A DNA stretch of 64,000 nucleotides from Clostridia bacterium (GTDB lineage: Bacteria > Bacillota > Clostridia > Christensenellales > Aristaeellaceae): assembly GCA_017412715.1 (NCBI GenBank), contig JAFPWU010000022.1:1-64000 (forward strand), written 5' to 3'. Positions 42,618 through 50,720 of the stretch are shown in pieces. The position numbers were made by a program, and so were the translations under genes. Each line of letters opens with the position of its first letter. Position 1 is the stretch's first letter. The notes below the pieces were generated by a model that was not told where the DNA came from, made no database searches, and saw nothing but the letters and a program-made list of their open reading frames with translations.

Positions 42618-42656
42618 CAGGGCTGAGCGAAAAACGCTCAGCCCTGTCTGCTTTTC
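42618..42656 (+). terminator. Terminator of the second LplB/YtcP importer operon
   Basis: CAGGGCTGAGCG (42618-42629), AAAAA loop and CGCTCAGCCCTG (42635-42646): a perfect twelve-base stem, followed by TCTGCTTTT. Confidence 0.9.
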
Positions 42657-42750
42657 CGAAGCATGCTCTTGCTTTGCCGCCGCGCTCCCGCTCCCGCGGC
42701 GCATCGGGCGGAGGCCTGATGTTTCCCGGCGCACAGGACGGACGGGGCCG

Positions 42751-42779
42751 TTGCAGGTTTTGGCCGCAGGCCTTATAAT
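42751..42779 (+). promoter_or_regulatory. Promoter of the second polysaccharide region
   Basis: TTGCAG (42751-42756), a 17-base spacer and a perfect TATAAT (42774-42779). The leader to the start at 42912 is about 126 bases and contains two small hairpins (GATCC/GGATC near 42819 and CCGTTC/GAACGG near 42872). A TTGACA at 42837 has no good -10. Confidence 0.65.
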
Positions 42780-42911
42780 ATAAAATGGAAACGGTTCAGC
42801 CACTGGGCTGGGATAATCTGATCCGTCAGGATCGGCTTGACATTCAACTTTTTATTGGATAAGGTGTATTCCGTTCCGGGAACGGATGATGACGGCAGGG
42901 GAGAAGGCTTC

Positions 42912-44468
42912 ATGGAACAGAGGAACAATTCCGATCTGATCATTTCCTGGCTGAAAAAAATCAGCCCGCAGTTTCGCAGCGTTTTTTTCGGCGTGCTCCT
43001 TTTCGGCCTTCTGGCCCAGGGCATGGGGCTGTTCAATAAATTCTCCCATCACGATGACGTGGCCATTCTCTTCGACATGGGAACCACGATATCCTCCGGC
43101 CGGTGGATGCTGCAGGTGCTGACCGTGCTGGAGGGGAAGTTCTACGGGACTGTGAGCACGAGCCTTCCGCTGTTTAACGGGGTGGTTTCCCTGCTGTGCC
43201 TGGGCGCCGTCGGCGGCCTGCTGGTTCGCCTGCTGAGGATCGAAAACCGGATCTACTGCTTCCTGCTGGGATGCGTGATGGCGGCGTTCCCGATGATTAC
43301 CGCCCTTTTTGCCTATATGTTTACCAGCCATCCCTATATGATCGGCCTTCTGATGATGACGGTCAGCGCCTGCCTGATCTGCGGAAAGAATTCCTGGTGG
43401 ATGAAGCTCGCAGGGCTGCTGATCGGCGGAGCGGGGGTGGGCATTTATCAGGCTTATCTGCCGATCCTGGTGACGGCGGTTCTTTTCTATCATATCATGG
43501 AGACCGCCGAGGGCGGGAAGTCCGCCAGGGACTGCTTCCTGAGCGCCGCATTTCATGTGCTCTGCATCCTGGGCGTGATGCTGGTGTACTGGGCGGGGAA
43601 CCGCTTCTTCCTGTACAAGTATCAGGTGGAGCTGTCCTCGTATCAGGGAATCGCAGATATGGGCCAGATGACCCTTCAGACGCTGCTGGGCCGCATTGGC
43701 CGGGCGTACCGGGAGTTCTTCCTTCCGACCCGTCAGGTGTTCGGGGATATGTATCCGGGAACCCTGTACGCCCTCCATGCCGTGATGCTGGGGGCCACGC
43801 TCCTGCTGGCCCTGCGGACGGTGGCGCTGGCCGGGAAAAAGGACTGGAAACGGGGAGCCCTGCTGGCGGTGATGTTTCTCCTGGTTCCGCTGGGGAGCAA
43901 TCTGATCTATGTGATGGTGGAGGAGGAGGTTCACGCCCTGATGACCTACGGCCAGATCATGCAGGTGGTCCTGTTCGTCTGGCTGTGCGACCGGCTGGAG
44001 CTTTCCTCCCGGCAGCTGACCCGGGGAGCGGCGGTGTGCGCTTCCCTGGTGCTGGCCGTTACTTCCCTCATGTACGCCAGGTACGACAACCAGTGCTATC
44101 TGAAGGACGCCCTCCATCAGCAGGAGGCGATCAGCTATTATACGACGCTGATCACGCGGATCAAGTCTTTGCCCGGCTTTCATCCGAACATGAGAGTGCT
44201 GTACGCCAACACGGAAAACGCGAAGGACCCGACGGTCTACAATATTGATGAACTGGATTTCATCCGGATCAATCCCTACTGGCATAATTCCATGGAGTAT
44301 CTGCACTGCCCCACCTGGGAGACCTTCATGAAGGTCTGGTGCGGCGCGGACTTCCGGGATGACTGGGATCCGTATCTGGATTCCCGGCCGGAGGTGCAGG
44401 CCATGCCCTCCTATCCGGCGGACGGCTCGATTAAGATTATCGACGGGGCCGTGGTCGTGAAATTCTGA
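42912..44468 (+). CDS. GtrII-type polytopic membrane glucosyltransferase (paralogue C)
   Basis: Polytopic protein of 518 residues, third copy of the GtrII-like family in the window. Shared marks: NKFSHHDDVAILF, TISSGRWMLQVLTVLEG, YMFTSHPYMIGLLMMTVSAC, ARYDNQCYLKDALHQQEAIS and a tail ending DGSIKIIDGAVVVKF. It is closer to paralogue D than to A and B, for example in the TSHPYMIGL segment and the H-Q-Q-E/Q-Q-Q-E stretch. ATG at 42912 lies eight bases from AGGGGAG. It begins a run of surface-polysaccharide genes and is followed after 14 bases by an acyltransferase gene, so its product may be O-acylated. Sugar and acceptor are unknown. Confidence 0.75.
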   Translation: MEQRNNSDLIISWLKKISPQFRSVFFGVLLFGLLAQGMGLFNKFSHHDDVAILFDMGTTISSGRWMLQVLTVLEGKFYGTVSTSLPLFNGVVSLLCLGAVGGLLVRLLRIENRIYCFLLGCVMAAFPMITALFAYMFTSHPYMIGLLMMTVSACLICGKNSWWMKLAGLLIGGAGVGIYQAYLPILVTAVLFYHIMETAEGGKSARDCFLSAAFHVLCILGVMLVYWAGNRFFLYKYQVELSSYQGIADMGQMTLQTLLGRIGRAYREFFLPTRQVFGDMYPGTLYALHAVMLGATLLLALRTVALAGKKDWKRGALLAVMFLLVPLGSNLIYVMVEEEVHALMTYGQIMQVVLFVWLCDRLELSSRQLTRGAAVCASLVLAVTSLMYARYDNQCYLKDALHQQEAISYYTTLITRIKSLPGFHPNMRVLYANTENAKDPTVYNIDELDFIRINPYWHNSMEYLHCPTWETFMKVWCGADFRDDWDPYLDSRPEVQAMPSYPADGSIKIIDGAVVVKF

Positions 44469-44482
44469 AGGAGGTCCTCCTG

Positions 44483-45544
44483 ATGCAGTGGAAAGCAAAA
44501 CTGATGAAGCCCTTTGATCTCTACGAGATTTCCAGGATCAGGCCCTACCTGATGGGAATCGCCACCCTCTGGATCACCTTTTATCACTCCAAATATCTGA
44601 ATCTGTTCAATTCGGCCTTTCTGACGAAAACCCGTCTGCTGGGCCTCTTTACCCGGATCGAATCCATCGGCAACTGCGGGGTGGATCTGTTCTTCTTCCT
44701 CTCGGGGCTGGGCCTGTATTTCTCCTACGCCCGCCTGCAGGAGGAGGACCCCCATCCGCTGAAGTCCTTTTATCAGAGGCGGTACGGAAAGATCCTGCTG
44801 CCCATTCTGCTCGTCACCGTGGTGACCTTCGGACTGATCCAGGTGGACGATCTGGCCAACTGGGCCGGCGGCGTGTTTCTCTACGGCTACTTCCTGCCGA
44901 ATCTGACCCGCGGGAACTTCTGGTATCTGTCCGCGATCCTCGTTTTCTATCTGTTCTATCCCCTCCTGCACCGCTTTCTCCAGGGCCGGCGGGAAGGCCT
45001 GCGGGCGGCGGGGCTGATCGCGGCGGCGGTGGGGGCCGCGCTGCTGGTGCGGGCGGCGGCGAAGGAATACTTTTATACCCACGCCATCCTCTTTATGGCC
45101 AGGCTTCCCGTCTTCATTCTCGGCGCCTGGGCGGGGAAGCTCTGCTACCGCCATCAGAAGGTCCCGATGATCGTGCCCCTGCTGGCGGTTCCCATAAATC
45201 TGCTGCTGCTGGTGCTGATCGCGGACCGGCCGCTGCCGGATTTTCCGAAGTTTTATGAATACGCGGTCTTTGTGCCCTGCATTGTGCTTTCCCACGCGTA
45301 TGTCTTCTCCAAGTTCCGGAAACGGGGCTTCCTGACCAGGTCGGTGGCGGTGATCGGAACCTACTCCATGGAAATCTATCTGATCTACGAGTCGATCTAC
45401 AATCACGCGGGATCCCTTTTCCATCAGATGGAGAGCACGGGACTGGTTTACGCCCTGACGGTCTTTACCGCCACGCTGGTGCTGGCGGTGCTGCTGCGAA
45501 TGGTGACGGATCAGCTGACCCGGGTTTACAGGGCTCAGAAATAA
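44483..45544 (+). CDS. Acyltransferase family 3 membrane protein
   Basis: Integral membrane protein of 353 residues with about ten hydrophobic helices, of the acyltransferase-3 family that O-acetylates or O-succinylates surface glycans. The conserved helix-1 histidine is His35 in WITFYHSKYL, GVDLFFFLSGLGLYFSY is the usual F-F-x-L-S-G segment, and YQRRYGKILLP carries the arginine motif. The ribosome site AAGGAGGTCCTCCT is self-complementary (AGGAG 44469-44473, CTCCT 44477-44481), so translation probably depends on ribosomes coming off the glucosyltransferase gene 14 bases upstream. Acts at the membrane with acetyl-CoA as the likely acyl source. Confidence 0.8.
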   Translation: MQWKAKLMKPFDLYEISRIRPYLMGIATLWITFYHSKYLNLFNSAFLTKTRLLGLFTRIESIGNCGVDLFFFLSGLGLYFSYARLQEEDPHPLKSFYQRRYGKILLPILLVTVVTFGLIQVDDLANWAGGVFLYGYFLPNLTRGNFWYLSAILVFYLFYPLLHRFLQGRREGLRAAGLIAAAVGAALLVRAAAKEYFYTHAILFMARLPVFILGAWAGKLCYRHQKVPMIVPLLAVPINLLLLVLIADRPLPDFPKFYEYAVFVPCIVLSHAYVFSKFRKRGFLTRSVAVIGTYSMEIYLIYESIYNHAGSLFHQMESTGLVYALTVFTATLVLAVLLRMVTDQLTRVYRAQK

Positions 45545-45561
45545 CGATTTAGTTTAGGCGA

Positions 45562-45760
45562 AGCGCTGAGGTGTTCCATTTCCGGGGGCCTCGATTCTCG
45601 CCGGTTCTTAGCGACTGGCCAGCCGCAAGGCGCAGACAGAGCTTAGAACCGCTGCGTAAGTGAGTGGAGCCGAGAGGCCTGCCGCGTGCGGTGCGCGAGG
45701 CGCTTGCGCCCGCGGTGCGCGTGCGATTCCTTACCCCCGGTGTGGAATACCTCAGAGAGC
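45562..45760. other. Approximately 200-base nested palindromic element of unknown nature
   Basis: The ends are a long imperfect inverted repeat: 45562-45588 (AGCGCTGAGGTGTTCC then ATTTCCGGGGG) against 45734-45760 (CCCCCGGTGTGGAATACC then TCAGAGAGC). Inside, GGCCTC (45587-45592) can pair with GAGGCC (45674-45679), and GGTTCT (45603-45608) with AGAACC (45645-45650). A G/C-rich part (45682-45725) repeats a GCGGTGCGCG-like motif. No protein frame is convincing. It fills most of the gap between two co-oriented genes. It could be a structured RNA, a non-autonomous mobile element or a decayed insertion; it is unrelated in sequence to the terminator-like repeat family. Confidence 0.5.
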
Positions 45761-45835
45761 GGGGAGCATGCGCAGAACCTGTTTTACATGGATCCGGGAT
45801 GATACCGGCATATCCGAAGGAGGTCCGGAGGAAGA

Positions 45836-47461
45836 ATGAGTCAGAAGATGATGCGGGCGAAGGGCGCGCTGACGGGACGGGACGCGGAAAAGCGAAGCGC
45901 AATGACCCTGGCGCTGGCGGCCCTGTTTGTCTGCCAGTTCGCGGTGATATGCTATTTCAATCTGACCCAGATGAGAAATCATCTGGGCTATGATTCCTCC
46001 TGGAATCTGCTGCGGGCCGCGCTGGTGTGGCAGGAGAAAACCCTGATCTCCCCCGCCTGGAGCGAAACGACGAACCTGCATCTGGACACGCCGCTGCCCC
46101 TGGCCTCCCTGCTCTACGGGCTTACGGGCAATCTGCTGCTGTCCTTCGGCATCGCGGACCTGCTGGTGGTGGCCCTGCTGGTCCTCCTGGTATGGAAAAT
46201 CCTGGCCCGGCTCGGGGTGGGGATCAGCGCCCGGATGATCGCGGTGAATCTGGTAATCTGTCCGTATATGACGACGGGATTCCTGCCCTATAACGATCTG
46301 GGCTACTTCAGCTGTCTGCTTTCCGGGGCGGCGTACTACAGCGTGCGAACCCTGTTCGTCCTGCTCATCATCTATGAATTCCTGAAGGTATCCGGGGATC
46401 AGAAAATCGGCGTCCTGGGCTGGATCCTGTGGCCGGTCTGCGTGTTTTCGGGGTTTTCCTTCGGCGTCTTTCTGATCGTGATCCTCTTTGTCCCCTACCT
46501 CCTGTATGAAATGGAAATGGCCGTGATCCGGGATGACTGGAAGCAGCTGGTCCGCAAGGAGAGCCTCTTCGCCTATGTCTGCTGCGCCTGCGTCCTCGCG
46601 GGAAAGGCGCTGGCCATGACGGTCTTCCATTTTGAGGCGATGGACAGCAGCCGGGGATGGACCTCCCTGGGGAATGTATGGACGAATTTCGGCGCGGTGT
46701 TCCAGGGCTTTCTGAAGCTGCTTCAGGTGCTGCCGGAAACGGTTCATACCGTGATGTCCCCCACAGGGCTGCTGCGGGTGATGATCCTGGCCCTGTTCGC
46801 GATCCTCGCCCTTGCGGTGGGCGCCGTGTTCCGGGGCGCGGTGAGGCGCCCGCTGGAGAAAAACGGCGCGGTGCTGTTCCTGGCGAATATCGTGGGCATG
46901 AACATCCTGGTTTTCGGCCTGTTCAACGTCCAGTACGGGGCGGACCTGTTTGAGGAAAGGTACCTGATTCCCACCTTCTTCGTGATCATCCTGATGGCGG
47001 CCCTGTTTTTTGACAGCCTCCGGGGCAGACGGGTTCTTCCCGTCCTGCTGTCGGCGGTCATGGGGGTCTCGCTGCTGGCGGTGGACGTGCATTCGGACGT
47101 GAACTATCTGCGGGATACGAATGACGCCTGGCAGCTGGATGAAATTCAGGCGCTGGCGGAGGAACAGGACGCGGGGATTGTCTACTTCTGGGGAGACGAT
47201 CTGACGGTGGTGGGCCGGGCCCTGCGGGCCTGCGACCTGAACCGGGTTTACAAGCAGCTGCCGGACCGGGGCGGATGGTTTATTCACTGGGGGGATTATA
47301 CCGTCTATGACCGCCAGGAGGAGTACGAAGGAACGACCCTGCTCCTCTGCCCCAGGGGGAAGCAGCTGGTTCCGGAGAGCGTGCTGTCGGAATACGAGCT
47401 GCTGACGGAGCTGGATCAGGCGGAGGTCTATGTCAGCGATCACAACCCCCGGCTGTTTTAA
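45836..47461 (+). CDS. Large polytopic membrane protein, GT-C-like
   Basis: Protein of 541 residues with about eleven hydrophobic segments in the first 430 residues and a soluble C-terminal part. I do not recognise a named family. The first outside loop contains GYDSSWNLLRAALVWQEKTL, with an aspartate placed as in GT-C transferases (after helix 1), and LFEERYLIPTFF carries an E-R-Y like that of related enzymes. The C-terminal 90 residues (from about AEEQDAGIVYFWGDDL) look like an outside lobe. ATG at 45836 has GGAGG four bases upstream. Its neighbours are an acyltransferase and GtrII proteins, so a role in the same surface polysaccharide is likely. Confidence 0.6.
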   Translation: MSQKMMRAKGALTGRDAEKRSAMTLALAALFVCQFAVICYFNLTQMRNHLGYDSSWNLLRAALVWQEKTLISPAWSETTNLHLDTPLPLASLLYGLTGNLLLSFGIADLLVVALLVLLVWKILARLGVGISARMIAVNLVICPYMTTGFLPYNDLGYFSCLLSGAAYYSVRTLFVLLIIYEFLKVSGDQKIGVLGWILWPVCVFSGFSFGVFLIVILFVPYLLYEMEMAVIRDDWKQLVRKESLFAYVCCACVLAGKALAMTVFHFEAMDSSRGWTSLGNVWTNFGAVFQGFLKLLQVLPETVHTVMSPTGLLRVMILALFAILALAVGAVFRGAVRRPLEKNGAVLFLANIVGMNILVFGLFNVQYGADLFEERYLIPTFFVIILMAALFFDSLRGRRVLPVLLSAVMGVSLLAVDVHSDVNYLRDTNDAWQLDEIQALAEEQDAGIVYFWGDDLTVVGRALRACDLNRVYKQLPDRGGWFIHWGDYTVYDRQEEYEGTTLLLCPRGKQLVPESVLSEYELLTELDQAEVYVSDHNPRLF

Positions 47462-47560
47462 GCAAACGCGGATGAATTCCATTCCAGCGGTCACCGCCTT
47501 CGCTCAGGCGAGGCATGTAGAGCCTTCGCTCGGAAGATGACCGCAGGGAAAACATTTATC
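47462..47560 (+). repeat. Palindromic intergenic repeat, copy 7 (long form)
   Basis: Starts at the stop codon of the preceding gene: GCAAACGCGGATGAATTCC, CAGCGGTCACCGCC, TTCGCTCAGGCGAGGCATGT, AGAGCCTTCGCTCGG, AAGATGACCGC, AACATTTATCCGG. It contains two small CCTTCGCTC hairpins inside the larger palindrome. Confidence 0.7.
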
Positions 47561-47604
47561 CGGTGATTTTTGAATTCGCAGGCCAGGAAGAGAGGAGGAA
47601 CCTT

Positions 47605-49152
47605 ATGGAGCGGGAACAGGAGCAGAATTGGACGCTTTCCTTCATCCGGAAGATCAGCCCCCGGACGAAGACCGTTTTTCTCAGCGTGCTGATCTTCGGG
47701 CTCTTTTCCCACGGGATGGGGCTGTTCAACAAGCTTTCCCATCAGGATGATATTGCCAATCTGTTCGGCTTCGGCGCCACGGTGACCTCCGGGCGGTGGA
47801 TGCTCCATCTGTTGTGCTGGATGGAGGACCTGTTCTTCGGGACGGGGAACGCCAGCCTGCCCCTGTTCAACGGCATGGTGACCTTTCTGTGCATGGCGTG
47901 CGTCTGCGCGCTGCTGGCGGATCTGCTGAAGATCCGGAACCGGGTCTACTGGGTGCTGATGGGCTGCCTTCTGATCTCCTTTCCCATGATGGCGGCGCTG
48001 TTTTCCTACATGTTTACCAGCCACCCCTATATGATCGGGCTGGTGATGATGACGCTGAGCGCCTGGCTGATCTGCAGGGAGTCCCCCTGGTGGGCCAAGG
48101 TCTGCGCGGTGCTGCTGGGCGCCGCCTCCGTGGGCGTGTATCAGGCCTATCTTTCCATTCTGCTGGCGGTTCTTCTGATTTCGGACATCATGGAGCTGAG
48201 GGCGGAGGAAAGCATCGGGTCCGTGCTTCGCCGGGCCGGGATTCAGGCGCTTTGCGTGGCCGGGGTGCTGCTGGGCTATTTTGCGGTGAACCGGCTGTTT
48301 CTGATCAAATTCGGCGTGGAGATGACCTCCTATCAGGGGCTGGACAGGATGGGGGTCATGTCCCCCGGGACCTTCCTGGAAAGATGCGCAAAGGCCTACC
48401 GGGTTTTTCTCAGCCCGGATCGGGAGACAGGGGCGGACATGTATCCCGGAACGCTGCGGCTGCTGTACGGTCTTCAGCTTGGGATGACCGGGCTGCTGGC
48501 GGTCCGCCGGGTTTTCAGGACAGCCAAAAAAAGCCCCGGCCACGGAGTCCTTCTGGCGCTGCTGTTCCTGCTGATTCCGCTGGGCTGCAATTTTATCTAT
48601 GTCATGTCCGAAGAGGTGCACGGCCTGATGGTATTCGGCCAGGCGATGCAGTTCGTGCTGCTGATCGCGCTGCTGGACGAGCTGGACGGGTCGGCCTTCC
48701 GGGGCCGGCAGGCGGTCTCCCTGGCCGCCTCCCTGGTGCTGGCGGTCACCTCGGTAATGTTCGCCCGGTTTGACAACCAGTGCTACCTGAAGGAAACCCT
48801 TCAGCAGCAGGAGGCCATGAGCTACTATACCACCCTCATTACCCGGATCAAATCCCATGAGGGATATACGCCGGAGATGGAAATCTGCTTTGTAAACGAT
48901 CTGACGAATCCGGATCCGACCATCTACGATCTGGAGGAGATGAGCTTTATTCGCCTGAACCTTTACGGCCACAGCACGACGGAGTTCATTCACAGCTACA
49001 AGGAGTATTTCATCCGGCGATGGAACGGATTTGAGGCCAACTGGTACTGGGGAGAGGATCCGGAGGCCTGGCCCGAGGTGCAGGCGATGCCAGCATACCC
49101 CGCGGACGGCTCCATTCAGACCGTGAACGGGGTTCTGATCGTGAAGTTCTGA
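47605..49152 (+). CDS. GtrII-type polytopic membrane glucosyltransferase (paralogue D)
   Basis: Polytopic protein of 515 residues, fourth copy of the family. It has NKLSHQDDIANLFGFG, TVTSGRWMLHLLCWMED, YMFTSHPYMIGLVMMTLSAW, ARFDNQCYLKETLQQQEAMS, and a tail ending DGSIQTVNGVLIVKF. ATG at 47605 follows AGGAGG by about six bases; the in-frame start at 47563 lies next to the repeat and is rejected. The gene ends three bases before the terminator-like minimal repeat at 49157. Family function is glucose transfer from a lipid-phosphate carrier; the acceptor is unknown. Confidence 0.75.
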   Translation: MEREQEQNWTLSFIRKISPRTKTVFLSVLIFGLFSHGMGLFNKLSHQDDIANLFGFGATVTSGRWMLHLLCWMEDLFFGTGNASLPLFNGMVTFLCMACVCALLADLLKIRNRVYWVLMGCLLISFPMMAALFSYMFTSHPYMIGLVMMTLSAWLICRESPWWAKVCAVLLGAASVGVYQAYLSILLAVLLISDIMELRAEESIGSVLRRAGIQALCVAGVLLGYFAVNRLFLIKFGVEMTSYQGLDRMGVMSPGTFLERCAKAYRVFLSPDRETGADMYPGTLRLLYGLQLGMTGLLAVRRVFRTAKKSPGHGVLLALLFLLIPLGCNFIYVMSEEVHGLMVFGQAMQFVLLIALLDELDGSAFRGRQAVSLAASLVLAVTSVMFARFDNQCYLKETLQQQEAMSYYTTLITRIKSHEGYTPEMEICFVNDLTNPDPTIYDLEEMSFIRLNLYGHSTTEFIHSYKEYFIRRWNGFEANWYWGEDPEAWPEVQAMPAYPADGSIQTVNGVLIVKF

Positions 49153-49156
49153 TGAT

Positions 49157-49189
49157 TCAGCGTTTCCTTCGGGAAACGCTGATTTTTTT
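49157..49189 (+). terminator. Minimal form of the palindromic repeat acting as intrinsic terminator (copy 8)
   Basis: TCAGCGTTTCC (49157-49167), loop TTCG and GGAAACGCTGA (49172-49182), then TTTTTTTG. The stem is eleven bases with a cUUCGg tetraloop. TCAGCGTTTCC/GGAAACGCTGA are the outer ends of the longer repeats. It overlaps the last codons of the convergent minus-strand gene. Confidence 0.9.
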
Positions 49190-50590
49190 GTGCAGCCTTC
49201 CCGCTTCCTTCAGGATCACCGCCCCGTCCAGAATCATCAGCATCCACAGGGAGGGGTAGAAATAGCGGAAGTCGTAGGCCGGGGTATCCAGCAGGTAGGC
49301 CAGATAGTAGAAGGCGGCCGTCCAGAGCAGCAGGGCGTCTTTTCCCCTGCCGGGCCGTTTCAGGGCGTATTCCGCCAGCACCAGCAGCAGGGAGAGCAGG
49401 AAGGGCACCCAGGGATGCCGGGTATAGAAGCCCAGCCCCTCAAAGCAGGCCAGGAAGGAATCCACGAAGGCGTGCCGCTGCCGAGAATCGTTGAAGCCGT
49501 AATCCCCCATGGCATCCCACCGGTTATAGCTGTACTCGGAACCGTCCAGTGCCTTTCCGATGCCAAGGGATCTCAGGATCACGTCCCGCTTTACGCTGAA
49601 CCACTCCACGGGCCTTTCCAGCATCAGCCGGAAGTACTTCCGGAGCGCCAGCAGGGTGGCGCCGGGGGCGGAGAGATGACCGGGCCCCAGCAGGCCGGCG
49701 GAGGTAAAGCTGCCTGAGGTTTCCTCATTGCTGATTTCCAGCGCCGCCCGGGTGACCCCCTCCCCGCCGAGCTCGTCCAGGTAGTCCAGGTAGGGTTCCC
49801 GCTCCGCCTCGGGGATCCGCTGGATCGCGGTCAGCATCTCCCAGACGATCCCCACGGAAGAGACCGACTGGGAATGAATCCCCAGGATCCGGGGGAGCCC
49901 CGCTGTCATCAGGATGCCCAGGAGGATCGCCAGCAGCAGAAGGCTTTTCCAGATCTTCTTCGCCTTCCCCCGCAGGAGCAGCAGGAAGAGCACGGGCAGC
50001 ACGGTGAGGGCGTTGGCGCGGTAGCCGAAGGTGACGAAGGAGAAGAAGGCGGTCCCCAGAAATTCCAGCGCCCGGTCCCACCTGCCCTTGGGGTCGTCGG
50101 CCCGAAGCAGCAGCAGAAGAAGGAGGGCCAGCCCCGTCAGGCACCCGATGCCCGCCTCATAATAGACGGACACGCCGTAGATCAGCGGGCAGCAGGCCAG
50201 CAGGACGGACTGAAGAATCCGGTGCTCCGGATTCACCTCCCGGATCAGCAGGAAGGCGGCCGCGAAGAAGGCGAAGGCCTGCAGGAAGGTGTAGAGGGAA
50301 ACATGCCCGGTCAGCCCGATGGACAGGGCCATGAAAAAGGAGGGGAGCACCGAAAAAGCGTTGTCCGTCTCCAGGGGCACCCGCCTGCCGTGGAGCAGGT
50401 TGATCAGCGTATTCAGGATGGCGTTGCCGGTGTTCACCCGGACATAGGAGTCGGAATACCAGACGCCGGGCCAGGTAATCAGCGTGCAGAGCAGGGCCAG
50501 GACGAAGGACCAGCACCAGATGTGCCGGCAGGAGACTAACCGCCTGCCGTAATACCCTCTCAGGAGCCGGGCTCCCGCTGTTTCGCGCAT
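49157..50590 (-). CDS. Polytopic membrane protein, GT-C-like
   Basis: Protein of 477 residues with about eleven hydrophobic segments. No named family is certain. ITWPGVWYSDSYVRVNTGN in the first outside loop parallels YAPGLWNYDPWQVDQ in the DUF6020-like protein at 54376, so the two may share a P-G-x-W-x-x-D motif and a common ancestry. LDTPAYDFRYFYPSLWML near the C-terminus resembles the end of that group too. ATG at 50590 has GGAGG eight bases upstream; codons up to 50656 have no ribosome site. The final codons form part of a terminator hairpin. It is transcribed convergently with paralogue D and belongs to the minus-strand run that starts at 56226. Confidence 0.6.
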   Translation of the reverse strand: MRETAGARLLRGYYGRRLVSCRHIWCWSFVLALLCTLITWPGVWYSDSYVRVNTGNAILNTLINLLHGRRVPLETDNAFSVLPSFFMALSIGLTGHVSLYTFLQAFAFFAAAFLLIREVNPEHRILQSVLLACCPLIYGVSVYYEAGIGCLTGLALLLLLLLRADDPKGRWDRALEFLGTAFFSFVTFGYRANALTVLPVLFLLLLRGKAKKIWKSLLLLAILLGILMTAGLPRILGIHSQSVSSVGIVWEMLTAIQRIPEAEREPYLDYLDELGGEGVTRAALEISNEETSGSFTSAGLLGPGHLSAPGATLLALRKYFRLMLERPVEWFSVKRDVILRSLGIGKALDGSEYSYNRWDAMGDYGFNDSRQRHAFVDSFLACFEGLGFYTRHPWVPFLLSLLLVLAEYALKRPGRGKDALLLWTAAFYYLAYLLDTPAYDFRYFYPSLWMLMILDGAVILKEAGRLHKKISVSRRKR

Positions 50591-50639
50591 CCTTTTCGCC
50601 TCCTTTCCTTTCCATCCCCGGGGCCGGGTTCCGGTCTGA

Positions 50640-50720
50640 GGGAAGACTGATTTCACTTCGGGGTTTTATCGTCTTCGCTTCGGGTTGGCCGCCGAAGCAG
50701 ATTCATTCACCGCTTTCCTG
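50640..50720 (-). repeat. Palindromic intergenic repeat, copy 11 (degenerate)
   Basis: GGAAGACTGATTTCACTTCG, GTCTTCGCTTCGGG, GGCCGCCGAAGCAGATTCAT, ACCGCTTTCCTGA. The family ends are recognisable but the central stem has decayed. It includes the stop codon of the AlgJ-like gene on the minus strand. Confidence 0.55.

Noticed and set aside
42837..42911. TTG-initiated extension of paralogue C, and TTGACA at 42837 as a promoter
   Set aside because: The extension has no ribosome site, and no acceptable -10 box follows TTGACA at 16-18 bases. TTGCAG-17-TATAAT at 42751 is better.
45562..45760. The nested palindrome as another copy of the terminator-like repeat
   Set aside because: It has neither the GGAAACGCTGAT ends nor the CGGCGGTCATCG core, and its paired arms are different.
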